In this document: in pieces, positions 1-5,694 of the stretch
Layout of the letters: every line of letters begins with the position of its first letter
Position numbering within the stretch: position 1 is the first letter of the stretch
Assembly: GCA_003165135.1 (NCBI GenBank)
Contig: PLSN01000215.1
Coordinates: 361-11,434 of the forward strand
Length of the DNA stretch: 11,074 nt
Direction: 5' to 3'
Source: Bacteroidota bacterium
Lineage (GTDB): Bacteria > Bacteroidota > Bacteroidia > Chitinophagales > LD1
The notes under the pieces: generated by a model
Databases searched by the model: none
The model's input: only the letters and a program-made list of their open reading frames with translations
What the model was told of the DNA's origin: nothing
Made by a program: the position numbers and the translations under genes

Positions 1-1305
1 AAAAACATGGCCTTTATTCAGTCCTATCCATTTAGTAAGCTCTTCCTGCTGCTTTTTTTGTTTCGCTGCTGATTGTATCTTGGAGTAATCTGTTTCAAGG
101 CTTGCCTTGTGTGGTTTGGACTCGGACTTGAGGTATACGATCCTGTAGCCTTCTTTCTTCTCCCCTGTCTTGTCTGTGAAACTATATGGCAGTACCTCAG
201 AGTATGTGCCTACTTTCATCCTATCGAGTGTGAAGATCAGTGTGCCGTCTACGTCTGCCTTTTCGAAATAGGTACTTTGGGTCTTGGGGTTAGTGATGAG
301 GCCACCATTGAGTTTCGACTGCTCATCATCCGAATATCCCGCCACAGCCTCACGAAAAGACATAGAGTCCACAGACAGCGCATGCTGCACGCTGTCTATC
401 TTGTTTTTGACAGCTATGAGGTCAGTATACGATGTTTTCGGCTTGATGAGGATATGGCGCAGCTTGAGTTTGTTTCCACGTTTTTCATCGACCATGATGA
501 GGTGATAGCCAAAAGGCGTCTCCACGATCTCGCTCATTTTGTGCTCATCGAGTTTGTATGCCACCGCCTCAAACTCCGGTACCAGCTCGCCGCGCTCTAT
601 GATACCGAGATTGCCGCCGTCAGATGCAGAGCCGGGATCCTCTGAGTAAAGAATGGCCTGCAATGAGAAATCCGCACCGCCCAGTATATCCTTTCTGATC
701 TTATCGATCTTCTGTCTAGCTGTTTCTTTTTCTTCATCGGTGACTTTGGGATACATGACCACCTGGCCGATCTGAAGTTCAGAATTGAAGTAGGGGATAC
801 TGTCCTTGTGTATTTTGGCAAAGAATTCCTTGACCTCCTGCGGGCTCACCTTGAGACCGGTAAAGATCTTGCCTTTCATCTTGTCGCTGAGCAGCTGGTT
901 TTTTATATCATCGGTAAAGTCCTCCTTCATCTCCAGCACGCTTTTGCCATAGTATTCCTCCATTTTCTCTTTGGAGCCAAACATGCTCATAAAGTATTTG
1001 ACACGGCGGTCGAGCTCCCCATCTATCTCATCCTGGGTCACAGTGAGACTATCCAGATTGGCCTGCGCGAGAAACATTTTGTCGAGCAGGAGATTGTCAA
1101 GGAGACGGCAGCGAGTATCGGGAGGCAGGGCGATGCCCTGAGCATTCTGCAGCTGCTGATAATACTGTATCTCGATCTCAGAGTTCAGGATAATATTGTC
1201 GCCTACGATGGCTATCACCCTGTCGGCGTTGTTATTTTGGGCAGAAAGGCTCAAGCCCAGCACCAGAACTGCCGCAAAAACTGCTATTTTTCTCAATTTA
1301 TTCAT
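1..1305 (-). CDS. surA: SurA-like periplasmic chaperone / peptidylprolyl isomerase (3' end cut by window edge)
   Basis: The reading frame is open from the ATG at 1305-1303 to base 1, giving 435 residues with no stop, so the C-terminus lies outside the window. Residues 1-23 form a signal peptide (basic MNKLRK, hydrophobic core, SLSA-Q cleavage site) with no lipobox cysteine, so a soluble periplasmic protein is expected. Residues 28-160 resemble the SurA N-terminal chaperone helices (DRVIAIVGDNIIL start). Two parvulin-like units follow, about 174-275 (GGNLGIIERGELVPEFE, ending TPFGYHLI) and 281-395 (starts LRHILIKP). The first unit lacks the usual H-I-L opening strand, and the second has a degenerate end (GYRIV), so catalysis may be weak. 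By family, it escorts unfolded outer-membrane proteins to the BAM machinery. It lies downstream of a PPIase and a SurA-like lipoprotein on the same strand, but 664 bp away, so it may have its own promoter. The family call is firm; the strict SurA name is less so. Confidence 0.88.
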   Translation of the reverse strand, partial: MNKLRKIAVFAAVLVLGLSLSAQNNNADRVIAIVGDNIILNSEIEIQYYQQLQNAQGIALPPDTRCRLLDNLLLDKMFLAQANLDSLTVTQDEIDGELDRRVKYFMSMFGSKEKMEEYYGKSVLEMKEDFTDDIKNQLLSDKMKGKIFTGLKVSPQEVKEFFAKIHKDSIPYFNSELQIGQVVMYPKVTDEEKETARQKIDKIRKDILGGADFSLQAILYSEDPGSASDGGNLGIIERGELVPEFEAVAYKLDEHKMSEIVETPFGYHLIMVDEKRGNKLKLRHILIKPKTSYTDLIAVKNKIDSVQHALSVDSMSFREAVAGYSDDEQSKLNGGLITNPKTQSTYFEKADVDGTLIFTLDRMKVGTYSEVLPYSFTDKTGEKKEGYRIVYLKSESKPHKASLETDYSKIQSAAKQKKQQEELTKWIGLNKGHVF

Positions 1306-1319
1306 ATTGATAAGGCTTG

Positions 1320-1327
1320 CAAAATAA
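1320..1327 (-). promoter_or_regulatory. possible -7 box for surA
   Basis: Read on the minus strand, TTATTTTGC lies 14 bases before the surA ATG. It fits the Bacteroidota -7 box TAnnTTTG only with one base missing from the spacer (TA-T-TTTG) or one mismatch, and no clear TTTG element is seen about 20 bases upstream. It is proposed because the long gap to the upstream lipoprotein gene makes read-through uncertain. This is a weak call. Confidence 0.3.
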
Positions 1328-1371
1328 TAATTTATCCGGTTAAAGACACCCAAATAAGCTTAAACGATAGT

Positions 1372-1428
1372 CAGGTGGCAGGTGACAGGTGGCGGGTGGC
1401 AGGAAACTATGGCCTATCACTCATCACC
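1372..1428. repeat. 7-nt repeat array with hairpin and GGAAACTAY loop (copy A)
   Basis: Four heptads run in a row: CAGGTGG, CAGGTGA, CAGGTGG, CGGGTGG (1372-1399). They are followed by GGAAACTAT (1402-1410) and then a complementary right arm (TATCACTCATCACC, 1415-1428). Bases 1388-1401 can pair with 1415-1428 over 14 positions, counting three G-U pairs and two C-A mismatches, leaving the GGAAACTATGGCC segment as the loop. The layout matches the stronger hairpin at 2909-2970, although the stem bases differ. It lies upstream of surA in non-coding DNA. Its function is unknown; a dispersed intergenic repeat is the simplest reading. Confidence 0.6.
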
Positions 1429-1443
1429 AAATTCTCAATTTGG
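1427..1443. repeat. perfect 7-bp inverted repeat with 3-nt loop
   Basis: CCAAATT and AATTTGG flank CTC, a perfect short hairpin abutting the right arm of heptad copy A. No T-run follows on either strand, so it does not look like an intrinsic terminator. It is probably part of the same composite intergenic repeat. Confidence 0.5.
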
Positions 1444-1463
1444 CAATAATAACATACATCGGG

Positions 1464-1478
1464 GAGAAATATTGTGTG
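1464..1478. repeat. 15-bp direct repeat, left copy
   Basis: GAGAAATATTGTGTG is identical, in the same orientation, to 1590-1604, with start-to-start spacing of 126 bases. An exact 15-mer repeated within 150 bases is very unlikely by chance. The segment between holds a third GGAAACTAC core (1541-1549) and a short inverted repeat (CGGTCA-CA-TGACCG, 1518-1531). Confidence 0.7.
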
Positions 1479-1589
1479 CGGCGAAGGGATGGGAAGCTCA
1501 GCGCACTATGAGTGATACGGTCACATGACCGAACACAGGTGGAAACTACTAATTTCTTTGCTGTTTTTAGTCCAGTTCGCCCTTCAGCT

Positions 1590-1604
1590 GAGAAATATTG
1601 TGTG
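1590..1604. repeat. 15-bp direct repeat, right copy
   Basis: Exact second copy of GAGAAATATTGTGTG. It is followed by TATCGGTTAAA, which resembles TATCCGGTTAAA at 1333-1344 apart from one extra C, so the whole 1333-1615 block has near-identical edges. This could be a duplicated target site of an inserted repeat or a coincidence of AT-rich DNA. Confidence 0.65.
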
Positions 1605-1619
1605 TATCGGTTAAATGCA

Positions 1620-1651
1620 TTTGGAAGTGTATTCAAATATTGCTATATTTG
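1620..1651 (+). promoter_or_regulatory. consensus Bacteroidota promoter, no known gene downstream
   Basis: TTTG at 1620-1623, a 20-base spacer, then TATATTTG at 1644-1651. This matches the published Bacteroidota sigma-A pattern of a -33 TTTG and a -7 TAnnTTTG separated by about 19-21 bases. It is the only site in the window where both elements fit well. It points right, into a gap with no recognisable gene, and towards the 3' end of the lipoprotein gene on the opposite strand. A small RNA, a very small protein or an antisense transcript could start here; AT-rich DNA can also give such matches by chance. Confidence 0.45.
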
Positions 1652-1678
1652 TATTTAATAAGCCATTAAAGCAAATAA

Positions 1679-1765
1679 ATGATTCATCCAATAATGTCTA
1701 CCGGAAAGTATAGAGATATGCTGCGGCAGAGCTTTCCACAAAGTTGTTCAAGGAGCCATGACTGA
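1679..1765 (+). other. 28-codon open frame behind the orphan promoter
   Basis: ATG at 1679 opens a 28-residue frame (starts MIHPIMSTGKYRDML) ending in TGA at 1763-1765. It begins about 28 bases after the -7 box at 1644-1651. There is no Shine-Dalgarno site, no signal peptide or membrane segment, and the protein is not recognised. It is listed only because it follows a good promoter match; an untranslated RNA is equally possible. Confidence 0.15.
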
Positions 1766-1794
1766 AACCAAATAAACAATAATAGCCAAATAAC

Positions 1795-1935
1795 AAGTGT
1801 TGATTTATAAAAAAAACTAATATAAATTATACATTTTAAATTTACTAATTATATCTATAAATATTCTTAAGTATCTTATTTTCATTGATATAATTTTACT
1901 TTGAAAATTTATTCAATAATCGGAAATATGGATTA
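1795..1935. other. very AT-rich intergenic tract
   Basis: About 140 bases of almost pure A and T with scattered TAAATT and TATAAAT runs and no open frame of note, just past the 3' end of the lipoprotein gene. It contrasts sharply with the roughly balanced composition of the neighbouring genes. No hairpin followed by a T-run was found, so no terminator is called. It may be a decayed insertion or a silencing/bending region; nothing more can be supported. Confidence 0.5.
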
Positions 1936-1969
1936 AAAATATGTGTAAGTGGAAAAATAGTGCAGGTTT

Positions 1970-2878
1970 TTACTTCCTGACCAGCACCTCGCATTTGCCG
2001 GACCGGAGGGCATCTTGGTAGATGCCGTCGTAGATCTTCTGGATGAGGATGACCTTCTTTTTGTTGACGATCACCTCCTTGATCTGGTTTCGGATAAACT
2101 CAAGCGGTGACGGGTCACCCATATGCCGGGTACTCCTGATGAGTATGAAGTAGCTGTCCCGGTTGTTTTTGAACTCTGTGAATTTGGCTGTCTGTGCCAG
2201 TACCTTGATCTGATCGGTCGTGATCGGGAACTGTTTGAGCACGGCAGATGATGCCATCCAGTTGTCATCCGCGAATGAATACGCTGTGGCCATAGCCTTC
2301 GCATAACCTTCGCGTTTCAGCGTATCGTCGTTGGTACGAGGAGCTAGGATGATGGGGCGCATTTTGTCCAGATCGGCAGCATCTGTATGTATCTGCACAT
2401 ACTGTATGTCATAGATATCACTCTCGAGTGTGAACTTGTCTTTGTTCTTGGCATAGAAGTCCTCGATCTCTGCATCGCTGACGCCTTTGTCGAGTTTCTG
2501 GTTGATGAGGCCTTTCTCATATTCATAGAGCAGCAGCGACTGGCGGTAGTCCTCTACTTTCTTGTCAATGCCGAGCTCATCAGAGGGGACATTTTCCTCT
2601 GCTTTTTTGAGCAGGAGCCTGCGGCGCACCCATGAGTCGGCATAGTTGACTATGAATGCAGCAGAGTCCCCGGGTGGGACATTTTTGATCAGGGCCGATA
2701 TGTCAGAGAGGTAGAGATATTCGTCATTGGCGCGTGCTATGACCTTCTCACCCCGTGCAGGTGATTTGTGGGTAAAGTATTTGCAGGATGAAAGCGAAGC
2801 CGCTATATATATCATAGCGAGGGCGATATAATAAAGCCGTGATATAGATCCGGACTGATATGACGGTGACTGCTTCAT
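1970..2878 (-). CDS. SurA-like lipoprotein of the parvulin chaperone cluster, no clear PPIase domain
   Basis: A 302-residue protein. Residues 15-31 are hydrophobic and end in the lipobox LSSC with Cys32, so it is predicted to be lipid-anchored and to face the periplasm. Residues 43-150 look like the SurA/PpiC N-terminal helical chaperone domain (EKVIARANDEYLYLSDI start, then charged helices). Residues 155-250 sit where a parvulin domain would be (YDIQYVQIHT to SYFILIRSTRH), but the HIL strand, GG-L-G loop and G-Y-H-I motif are missing. Its likely role is a membrane-tethered holdase working with the PPIases on both sides, rather than an isomerase; that is inference from position and fold pattern. 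The upstream PPIase ends 169 bp away, with a strong hairpin between. It may be cotranscribed with that gene, though TACATTGC shortly before its own ATG could be a weak -7 box. Confidence 0.8.
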   Translation of the reverse strand: MKQSPSYQSGSISRLYYIALAMIYIAASLSSCKYFTHKSPARGEKVIARANDEYLYLSDISALIKNVPPGDSAAFIVNYADSWVRRRLLLKKAEENVPSDELGIDKKVEDYRQSLLLYEYEKGLINQKLDKGVSDAEIEDFYAKNKDKFTLESDIYDIQYVQIHTDAADLDKMRPIILAPRTNDDTLKREGYAKAMATAYSFADDNWMASSAVLKQFPITTDQIKVLAQTAKFTEFKNNRDSYFILIRSTRHMGDPSPLEFIRNQIKEVIVNKKKVILIQKIYDGIYQDALRSGKCEVLVRK

Positions 2879-2888
2879 ATAAAAAACA

Positions 2889-3021
2889 AAAGGTGCAATG
2901 TAAAAAAAGGGACGAGTGACAAAGGACGAGTGACGTAGTTTCCGCTTTCTCGTCCTTCGTCCCCCGTCCCATTGACAAAATGTTAGCTTTAATGTCCAGC
3001 TGGTATTAGCACTGCACCTTT
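2889..3021. repeat. near-perfect terminal inverted repeats enclosing the heptad hairpin
   Basis: AAAGGTGCA at 2889-2897 is matched by TGCACCTTT at 3013-3021. The match continues inward as AAAGGTGCAaTG against AAAGGTGCAgTG, 11 of 12 positions. The two arms enclose 2909-2970 and fill most of the gap between the two chaperone genes. A clear target-site duplication is not visible outside the arms. This layout resembles a tiny non-autonomous element, but it could equally be a long-range stem in the mRNA. Confidence 0.4.
2909..2970 (-). repeat. 22-bp hairpin built of 7-nt repeats with GGAAACTAY loop (copy C)
   Basis: On the plus strand the left arm (2909-2930) carries GAC every 7 bases (2911, 2918, 2925, and again at 2932). 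The right arm (2949-2970) carries GTC every 7 bases (2952, 2959, 2966). The arms pair over 22 positions with three mismatches in DNA. In minus-strand RNA two of these become G-U pairs, leaving one G-A mismatch, so the fold is strongest in the direction of the flanking genes. The 18-nt loop (2931-2948) reads GGAAACTACG within it on the minus strand. It sits between two cotranscribed-looking chaperone genes and could act as an attenuator, a processing site or an mRNA stabiliser. No U-run follows, so it is not a textbook terminator. Confidence 0.7.
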
Positions 3022-3047
3022 CAAAAATAACATTATACCGTAAGGAA

Positions 3048-5024
3048 TTATTTTTTTATCAATGATTTGAATACGGCCTGATTGACATTGATCGTGTATT
3101 TATTGCGCAGGTCAGCCAGCCATTTCTTTTCCAGGTACTCCTGATAGTCAGATACTGCATAGCCTTTGGCTTCTTTCAGTGTCTTAGGTTCGGGCTTTGC
3201 GATGTCTTTGATAAATATGAACTGATAGCTGCTGTCATTGAGCTTGGTCACCGGAGTGAGGCCTTTTACCCAGTTGGTTTTGTCGACCACATCATACTGG
3301 CCTTTCTCATATTTGCCGCTGATGACAGATACCTTGCTACGGCTGCCTTCTTTGTTTAGTTTGCTTTGGATCTCCTCTACAGACTTGCCTTTCTCAGCCA
3401 TCTTGCGGGCCTCCTCAGCTATCTTGGTGTCAGTAGAGTTGAATATCTCAGCATCAGCACGGTCCTTCCACATGTAGTGAGTCTTATTGGCATCAAAGAA
3501 AGACTGAAGGCCGATAGTGTCCTTAGTGGCTTTGCCCCATACCTGACGGTCAGTGAGTTCAAACAGCAGGATACCATCGCGGTATTCCTTCATCAGATTG
3601 GCGAACTCAGGTTTCTTTTTTTCCAGCTGGCTTTCCTCATAGTCGAGACACTTCTGAGTTACAAAACCATCATAGTACTCATTCAGCAGGCCGTCCTTGT
3701 TCTTGTCTTTACGCTTCTTAGCGACCTTCTGTATATAGGCAGCCAGCTCAGTAGTAGAGTATGTTTTACCTGCGAGAATAAAGAGTGTAGCATCGCTGAA
3801 CTTGACTGAGTCCTTGTGGAAGCCATTAGCGATATGAGCAGAATCAATTGAACCGAAGAATGCTTTTCTGTTGGCCGCCATCTCAGAGAAGTTGTTTTCT
3901 TTTTTGATCCGATCCACGAGTTTGGTCTTGGCTACAGATGAGCGTGAGTCGCGCTCTACTTTCTTTTTGAAGTCGTTCTTTACTTCGCTGAATGGCGCCA
4001 GATCGCGCTTTTCCAGTCTCTTGATGATATGCCAGCCGTAAGTTGTCTTTACAGGCCTGCTGATATCGCCGTCTTTCTTTAGATCGAAAGCGGCAGTCTC
4101 AAATTCAGGCATCATCCTTCCTACCCCAAACCACTGCAATTCACCTTTCTTGCTTTTTGAGGTACGGTCTTCAGAGAATGCAGTCACTGCATTTTCCCAT
4201 GTCAGTTTGCCCTGAGATATCAGGTTATAGATAGAGTCTATTTTATCTTTGACAGCGGCTTTCTGAGCATCTGTGGCCTTCTCTCCAAACTTAAGCAGGA
4301 TATGGGCTACATGTATCTCACCCTGAGCCGGACGGATGTTATTGAGCTTTACGATGTGATAGCCAAACTGTGTGCGCACCGGTGCAGATATCTGGCCGGG
4401 CTTCAGGTTGTATGCTGTAGATTCAAAAGGATAAACGGTTTGAAACACTGTGAACCAGCCGATCAGTCCGCCATTATCTTTAGCAGATGGGTCGCCTTTA
4501 TATTTGTCGGCACTTTCCTTGGCCAGTTTGGCGAAGTCTTCTCCTTTCTCGAGGCGAGCGCGAAGCTCTAGTGCTCTCTTATAGGCAGCCAGGGTATCGG
4601 CAGGGTTTGCATTTTCATCGCAGCCGACGAGTATATGGCTCACGTTGACCTCCTGTTTAGAGCGATTGTATGCCTCCTGTATCAGCTGATCAGTGATCTC
4701 CTTGTCAGTGAGGTATGACTTGGCGAGCTGCTTGCGGTAGCCTTCGAGTTCCGTTTTCAGACTAGAAATGGTATCCAGTTTCATCGCCTCCGCTTCTTTG
4801 ACCTTGAGGCGGAAATTTTCATACAAGTTCAGGTAGTCTGTCAGTGATTTCTCACTGTAGTCCGCCTGGTTGTTGATGTTGTTCTTAGTATAAACATATT
4901 CAAACTCCCCGACGGTAACGGGATCACCGGCTACAGTGAATATGACGGAACTCTTATCCGTGCCTTGGGAAAACGATGCAAAAGACGAAAGTACGAGAAC
5001 AGAAAATATGGCTTTACGAATCAT
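3048..5024 (-). CDS. periplasmic peptidylprolyl isomerase with two parvulin domains
   Basis: A 658-residue protein. Residues 1-20 are a signal peptide (MIRK, hydrophobic stretch, SFSQ end) without a lipobox, so it should be soluble in the periplasm. Residues 28-120 form a helical chaperone region (VAGDPVTVGEFEYVY). Parvulin domain 1 spans about 125-227 (VNVSHILVG, NGGLIGWF, FGYHIV) and domain 2 about 236-336 (IHVAHILLKF, KKGELQWFGVGRMMPEFE, YGWHIIKR). Both keep the H-I-L strand and the G-Y/W-H-I motif, so both may be active, unlike the units in the neighbouring SurA. Residues 340-658 are a long lysine-rich C-terminal region, probably chaperone-like, ending in a basic tail. It catalyses cis-trans isomerisation of prolyl bonds and probably helps outer-membrane protein folding. 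It is the first gene of the minus-strand cluster and has its own upstream region shared with the divergent 5283 gene. Confidence 0.9.
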   Translation of the reverse strand: MIRKAIFSVLVLSSFASFSQGTDKSSVIFTVAGDPVTVGEFEYVYTKNNINNQADYSEKSLTDYLNLYENFRLKVKEAEAMKLDTISSLKTELEGYRKQLAKSYLTDKEITDQLIQEAYNRSKQEVNVSHILVGCDENANPADTLAAYKRALELRARLEKGEDFAKLAKESADKYKGDPSAKDNGGLIGWFTVFQTVYPFESTAYNLKPGQISAPVRTQFGYHIVKLNNIRPAQGEIHVAHILLKFGEKATDAQKAAVKDKIDSIYNLISQGKLTWENAVTAFSEDRTSKSKKGELQWFGVGRMMPEFETAAFDLKKDGDISRPVKTTYGWHIIKRLEKRDLAPFSEVKNDFKKKVERDSRSSVAKTKLVDRIKKENNFSEMAANRKAFFGSIDSAHIANGFHKDSVKFSDATLFILAGKTYSTTELAAYIQKVAKKRKDKNKDGLLNEYYDGFVTQKCLDYEESQLEKKKPEFANLMKEYRDGILLFELTDRQVWGKATKDTIGLQSFFDANKTHYMWKDRADAEIFNSTDTKIAEEARKMAEKGKSVEEIQSKLNKEGSRSKVSVISGKYEKGQYDVVDKTNWVKGLTPVTKLNDSSYQFIFIKDIAKPEPKTLKEAKGYAVSDYQEYLEKKWLADLRNKYTINVNQAVFKSLIKK

Positions 5025-5062
5025 AAATGTGTGTAGTTTATAGTGCTTTTCTAAAAAGTGGA

Positions 5063-5070
5063 CAATAATA
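5063..5070 (-). promoter_or_regulatory. possible -7 box for the two-parvulin PPIase gene
   Basis: Minus-strand TATTATTG, 38 bases before the ATG at 5024, matches TAnnTTTG with one mismatch. No convincing TTTG lies about 20 bases further upstream. It is chosen because it is the best match in the divergent region on this strand. This is a weak call. Confidence 0.28.
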
Positions 5071-5254
5071 ACATTTGATTAAAAAAAGTGGGGCGAAGTT
5101 AATTAAATTTAACAGAGGTGAAAGAATATGCATTTTTTGACCAATCAGTATAGGGCAATTTGCTGTTAATTAACAAGAATGCCAAAGACAGGCACCGCGG
5201 ATAGCTATGATAGCACAATCCACTTTTGCAGGTTAAAGCACGGTGAGAATAGTG

Positions 5255-5262
5255 TACTTTTG
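5255..5262 (+). promoter_or_regulatory. -7 box of the 5283 gene
   Basis: TACTTTTG matches TAnnTTTG exactly and lies 20 bases before the ATG at 5283. The nine bases ACTTTTGCA are repeated at 5222-5230 and 5256-5264, 34 bases apart, so two tandem sites are possible. A second consensus match, TAATTTTG at 5270-5277, is too close to the ATG to be the promoter of this start. The upstream TTTG at 5225-5228 is 26 bases away, longer than usual. Confidence 0.45.
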
Positions 5263-5282
5263 CACTAACTAATTTTGATAAA

Positions 5283-5645
5283 ATGCCCCTGCTCAATGAA
5301 AAAGCTGAAGCTGACAGTAGTGACTTTGCCCTGCGATGGTATAAGGTACGCAACCGTGTGAAGGAGGAATTCGGGCAGCGGCCGGACCTGAATGCGATAT
5401 TGTTTATCATCGGCATGAATGAGGTTGGGATAGTCAAAGAGAAATGGGAAAAAGAAGAAAAACTCAACCTGATGCATGTAGCTGTTTGCAGGTTGCTCAG
5501 TACCGAAGGCTACTACAAACTCATGGGTACTGATGAAGAAAGCTGGCCACACTATGAAGCTATCAAAGGTATACCACCGCTGAGTATGAAGGAGCAGGAG
5601 GAACTGCTCAAAAGAAAGATCGTGGAGTATTTTGAGACGCTGTGA
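5283..5645 (+). CDS. 120-residue conserved-type hypothetical protein of unknown function
   Basis: The protein is small and soluble with no signal peptide, membrane span or cysteine cluster (one Cys in VAVCRLL). It is rich in charged helical stretches: ALRWYKVRNRVKEEFGQRPDLN near residues 16-38 in two halves, a hydrophobic segment AILFIIGMNEVG (38-50), then HVAVCRLLSTEGYY, an acidic DEESWPHYEAIKG, and a C-terminal helix KEQEELLKRKIVEYFE. The pattern resembles small cytoplasmic proteins I associate with Bacteroidota genomes, but I cannot name a family or function. Codon use looks like the neighbours, and an upstream TAnnTTTG box supports real expression. The ATG at 5283 is the first in frame after that box. 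The gene diverges from the PPIase gene and precedes an outer-membrane protein gene by 49 bp, though that gene seems to have its own promoter. Confidence 0.8.
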   Translation: MPLLNEKAEADSSDFALRWYKVRNRVKEEFGQRPDLNAILFIIGMNEVGIVKEKWEKEEKLNLMHVAVCRLLSTEGYYKLMGTDEESWPHYEAIKGIPPLSMKEQEELLKRKIVEYFETL

Positions 5646-5651
5646 TAAAAT

Positions 5652-5685
5652 TTATCAGCTGGATTTTTAATTTTGATCCTGATAA
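5652..5685 (+). repeat. inverted repeat spanning the promoter of the barrel gene
   Basis: TTATCA (5652-5657) pairs with TGATAA (5680-5685) and GGAT (5661-5664) with ATCC (5676-5679). That is ten pairs with a 3-base bulge, and TTTTAATTTTG lies in the loop. The loop contains the -7 box itself. It could be an operator for a dimeric regulator or a hairpin at the 3' end of the upstream transcript; no T-run follows it. Confidence 0.35.
5668..5675 (+). promoter_or_regulatory. -7 box of the outer-membrane barrel gene
   Basis: TAATTTTG matches TAnnTTTG exactly, 19 bases before the ATG at 5695. No clear TTTG lies at the -33 position. Its presence suggests this gene is transcribed separately from the 5283 gene, which ends only 49 bases upstream. 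Confidence 0.45.
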
Positions 5686-5694
5686 CGCTCTGCT

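Noticed and set aside
73..645. Open frame of 190 codons on the plus strand
   Set aside because: It lies wholly inside the surA frame on the other strand, which has a signal peptide and family motifs; the plus-strand product has no recognisable pattern.
808..1449. Open frame of 213 codons on the plus strand
   Set aside because: Most of it is antisense to the start of surA, and its tail runs through the heptad repeats. No signal or domain is visible.
1372..1604. CRISPR array
   Set aside because: The short units have no regular spacers; repeats are 7 nt in tandem or 15 nt present only twice, and no cas gene is nearby.
1424..1636. 70-codon frame on the minus strand in the surA upstream gap
   Set aside because: It is made largely of the repeat block; the 15-bp direct repeat simply yields TQYFS twice. 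There is no promoter or family match, so it is judged a chance frame across repeats.
1730..1960. Replication origin with DnaA boxes in the AT-rich gap
   Set aside because: CTTTCCACA near 1733-1741 and a TTTTCCACTT-like site near 1950 are imperfect single matches. There is no cluster, and no dnaA, dnaN or other origin gene is nearby.
2909..2970. Intrinsic terminator for the two-parvulin PPIase gene
   Set aside because: The stem is strong, but no U-run directly follows it on the minus strand in the expected place and the loop is long with a conserved core; an attenuating effect is still possible.
5129..5268. Very short frames (13 and 29 codons) in the divergent region before 5283
   Set aside because: One has an AGGTGA-like site, but both are too short, unrecognised and overlap the likely promoter of the 5283 gene.
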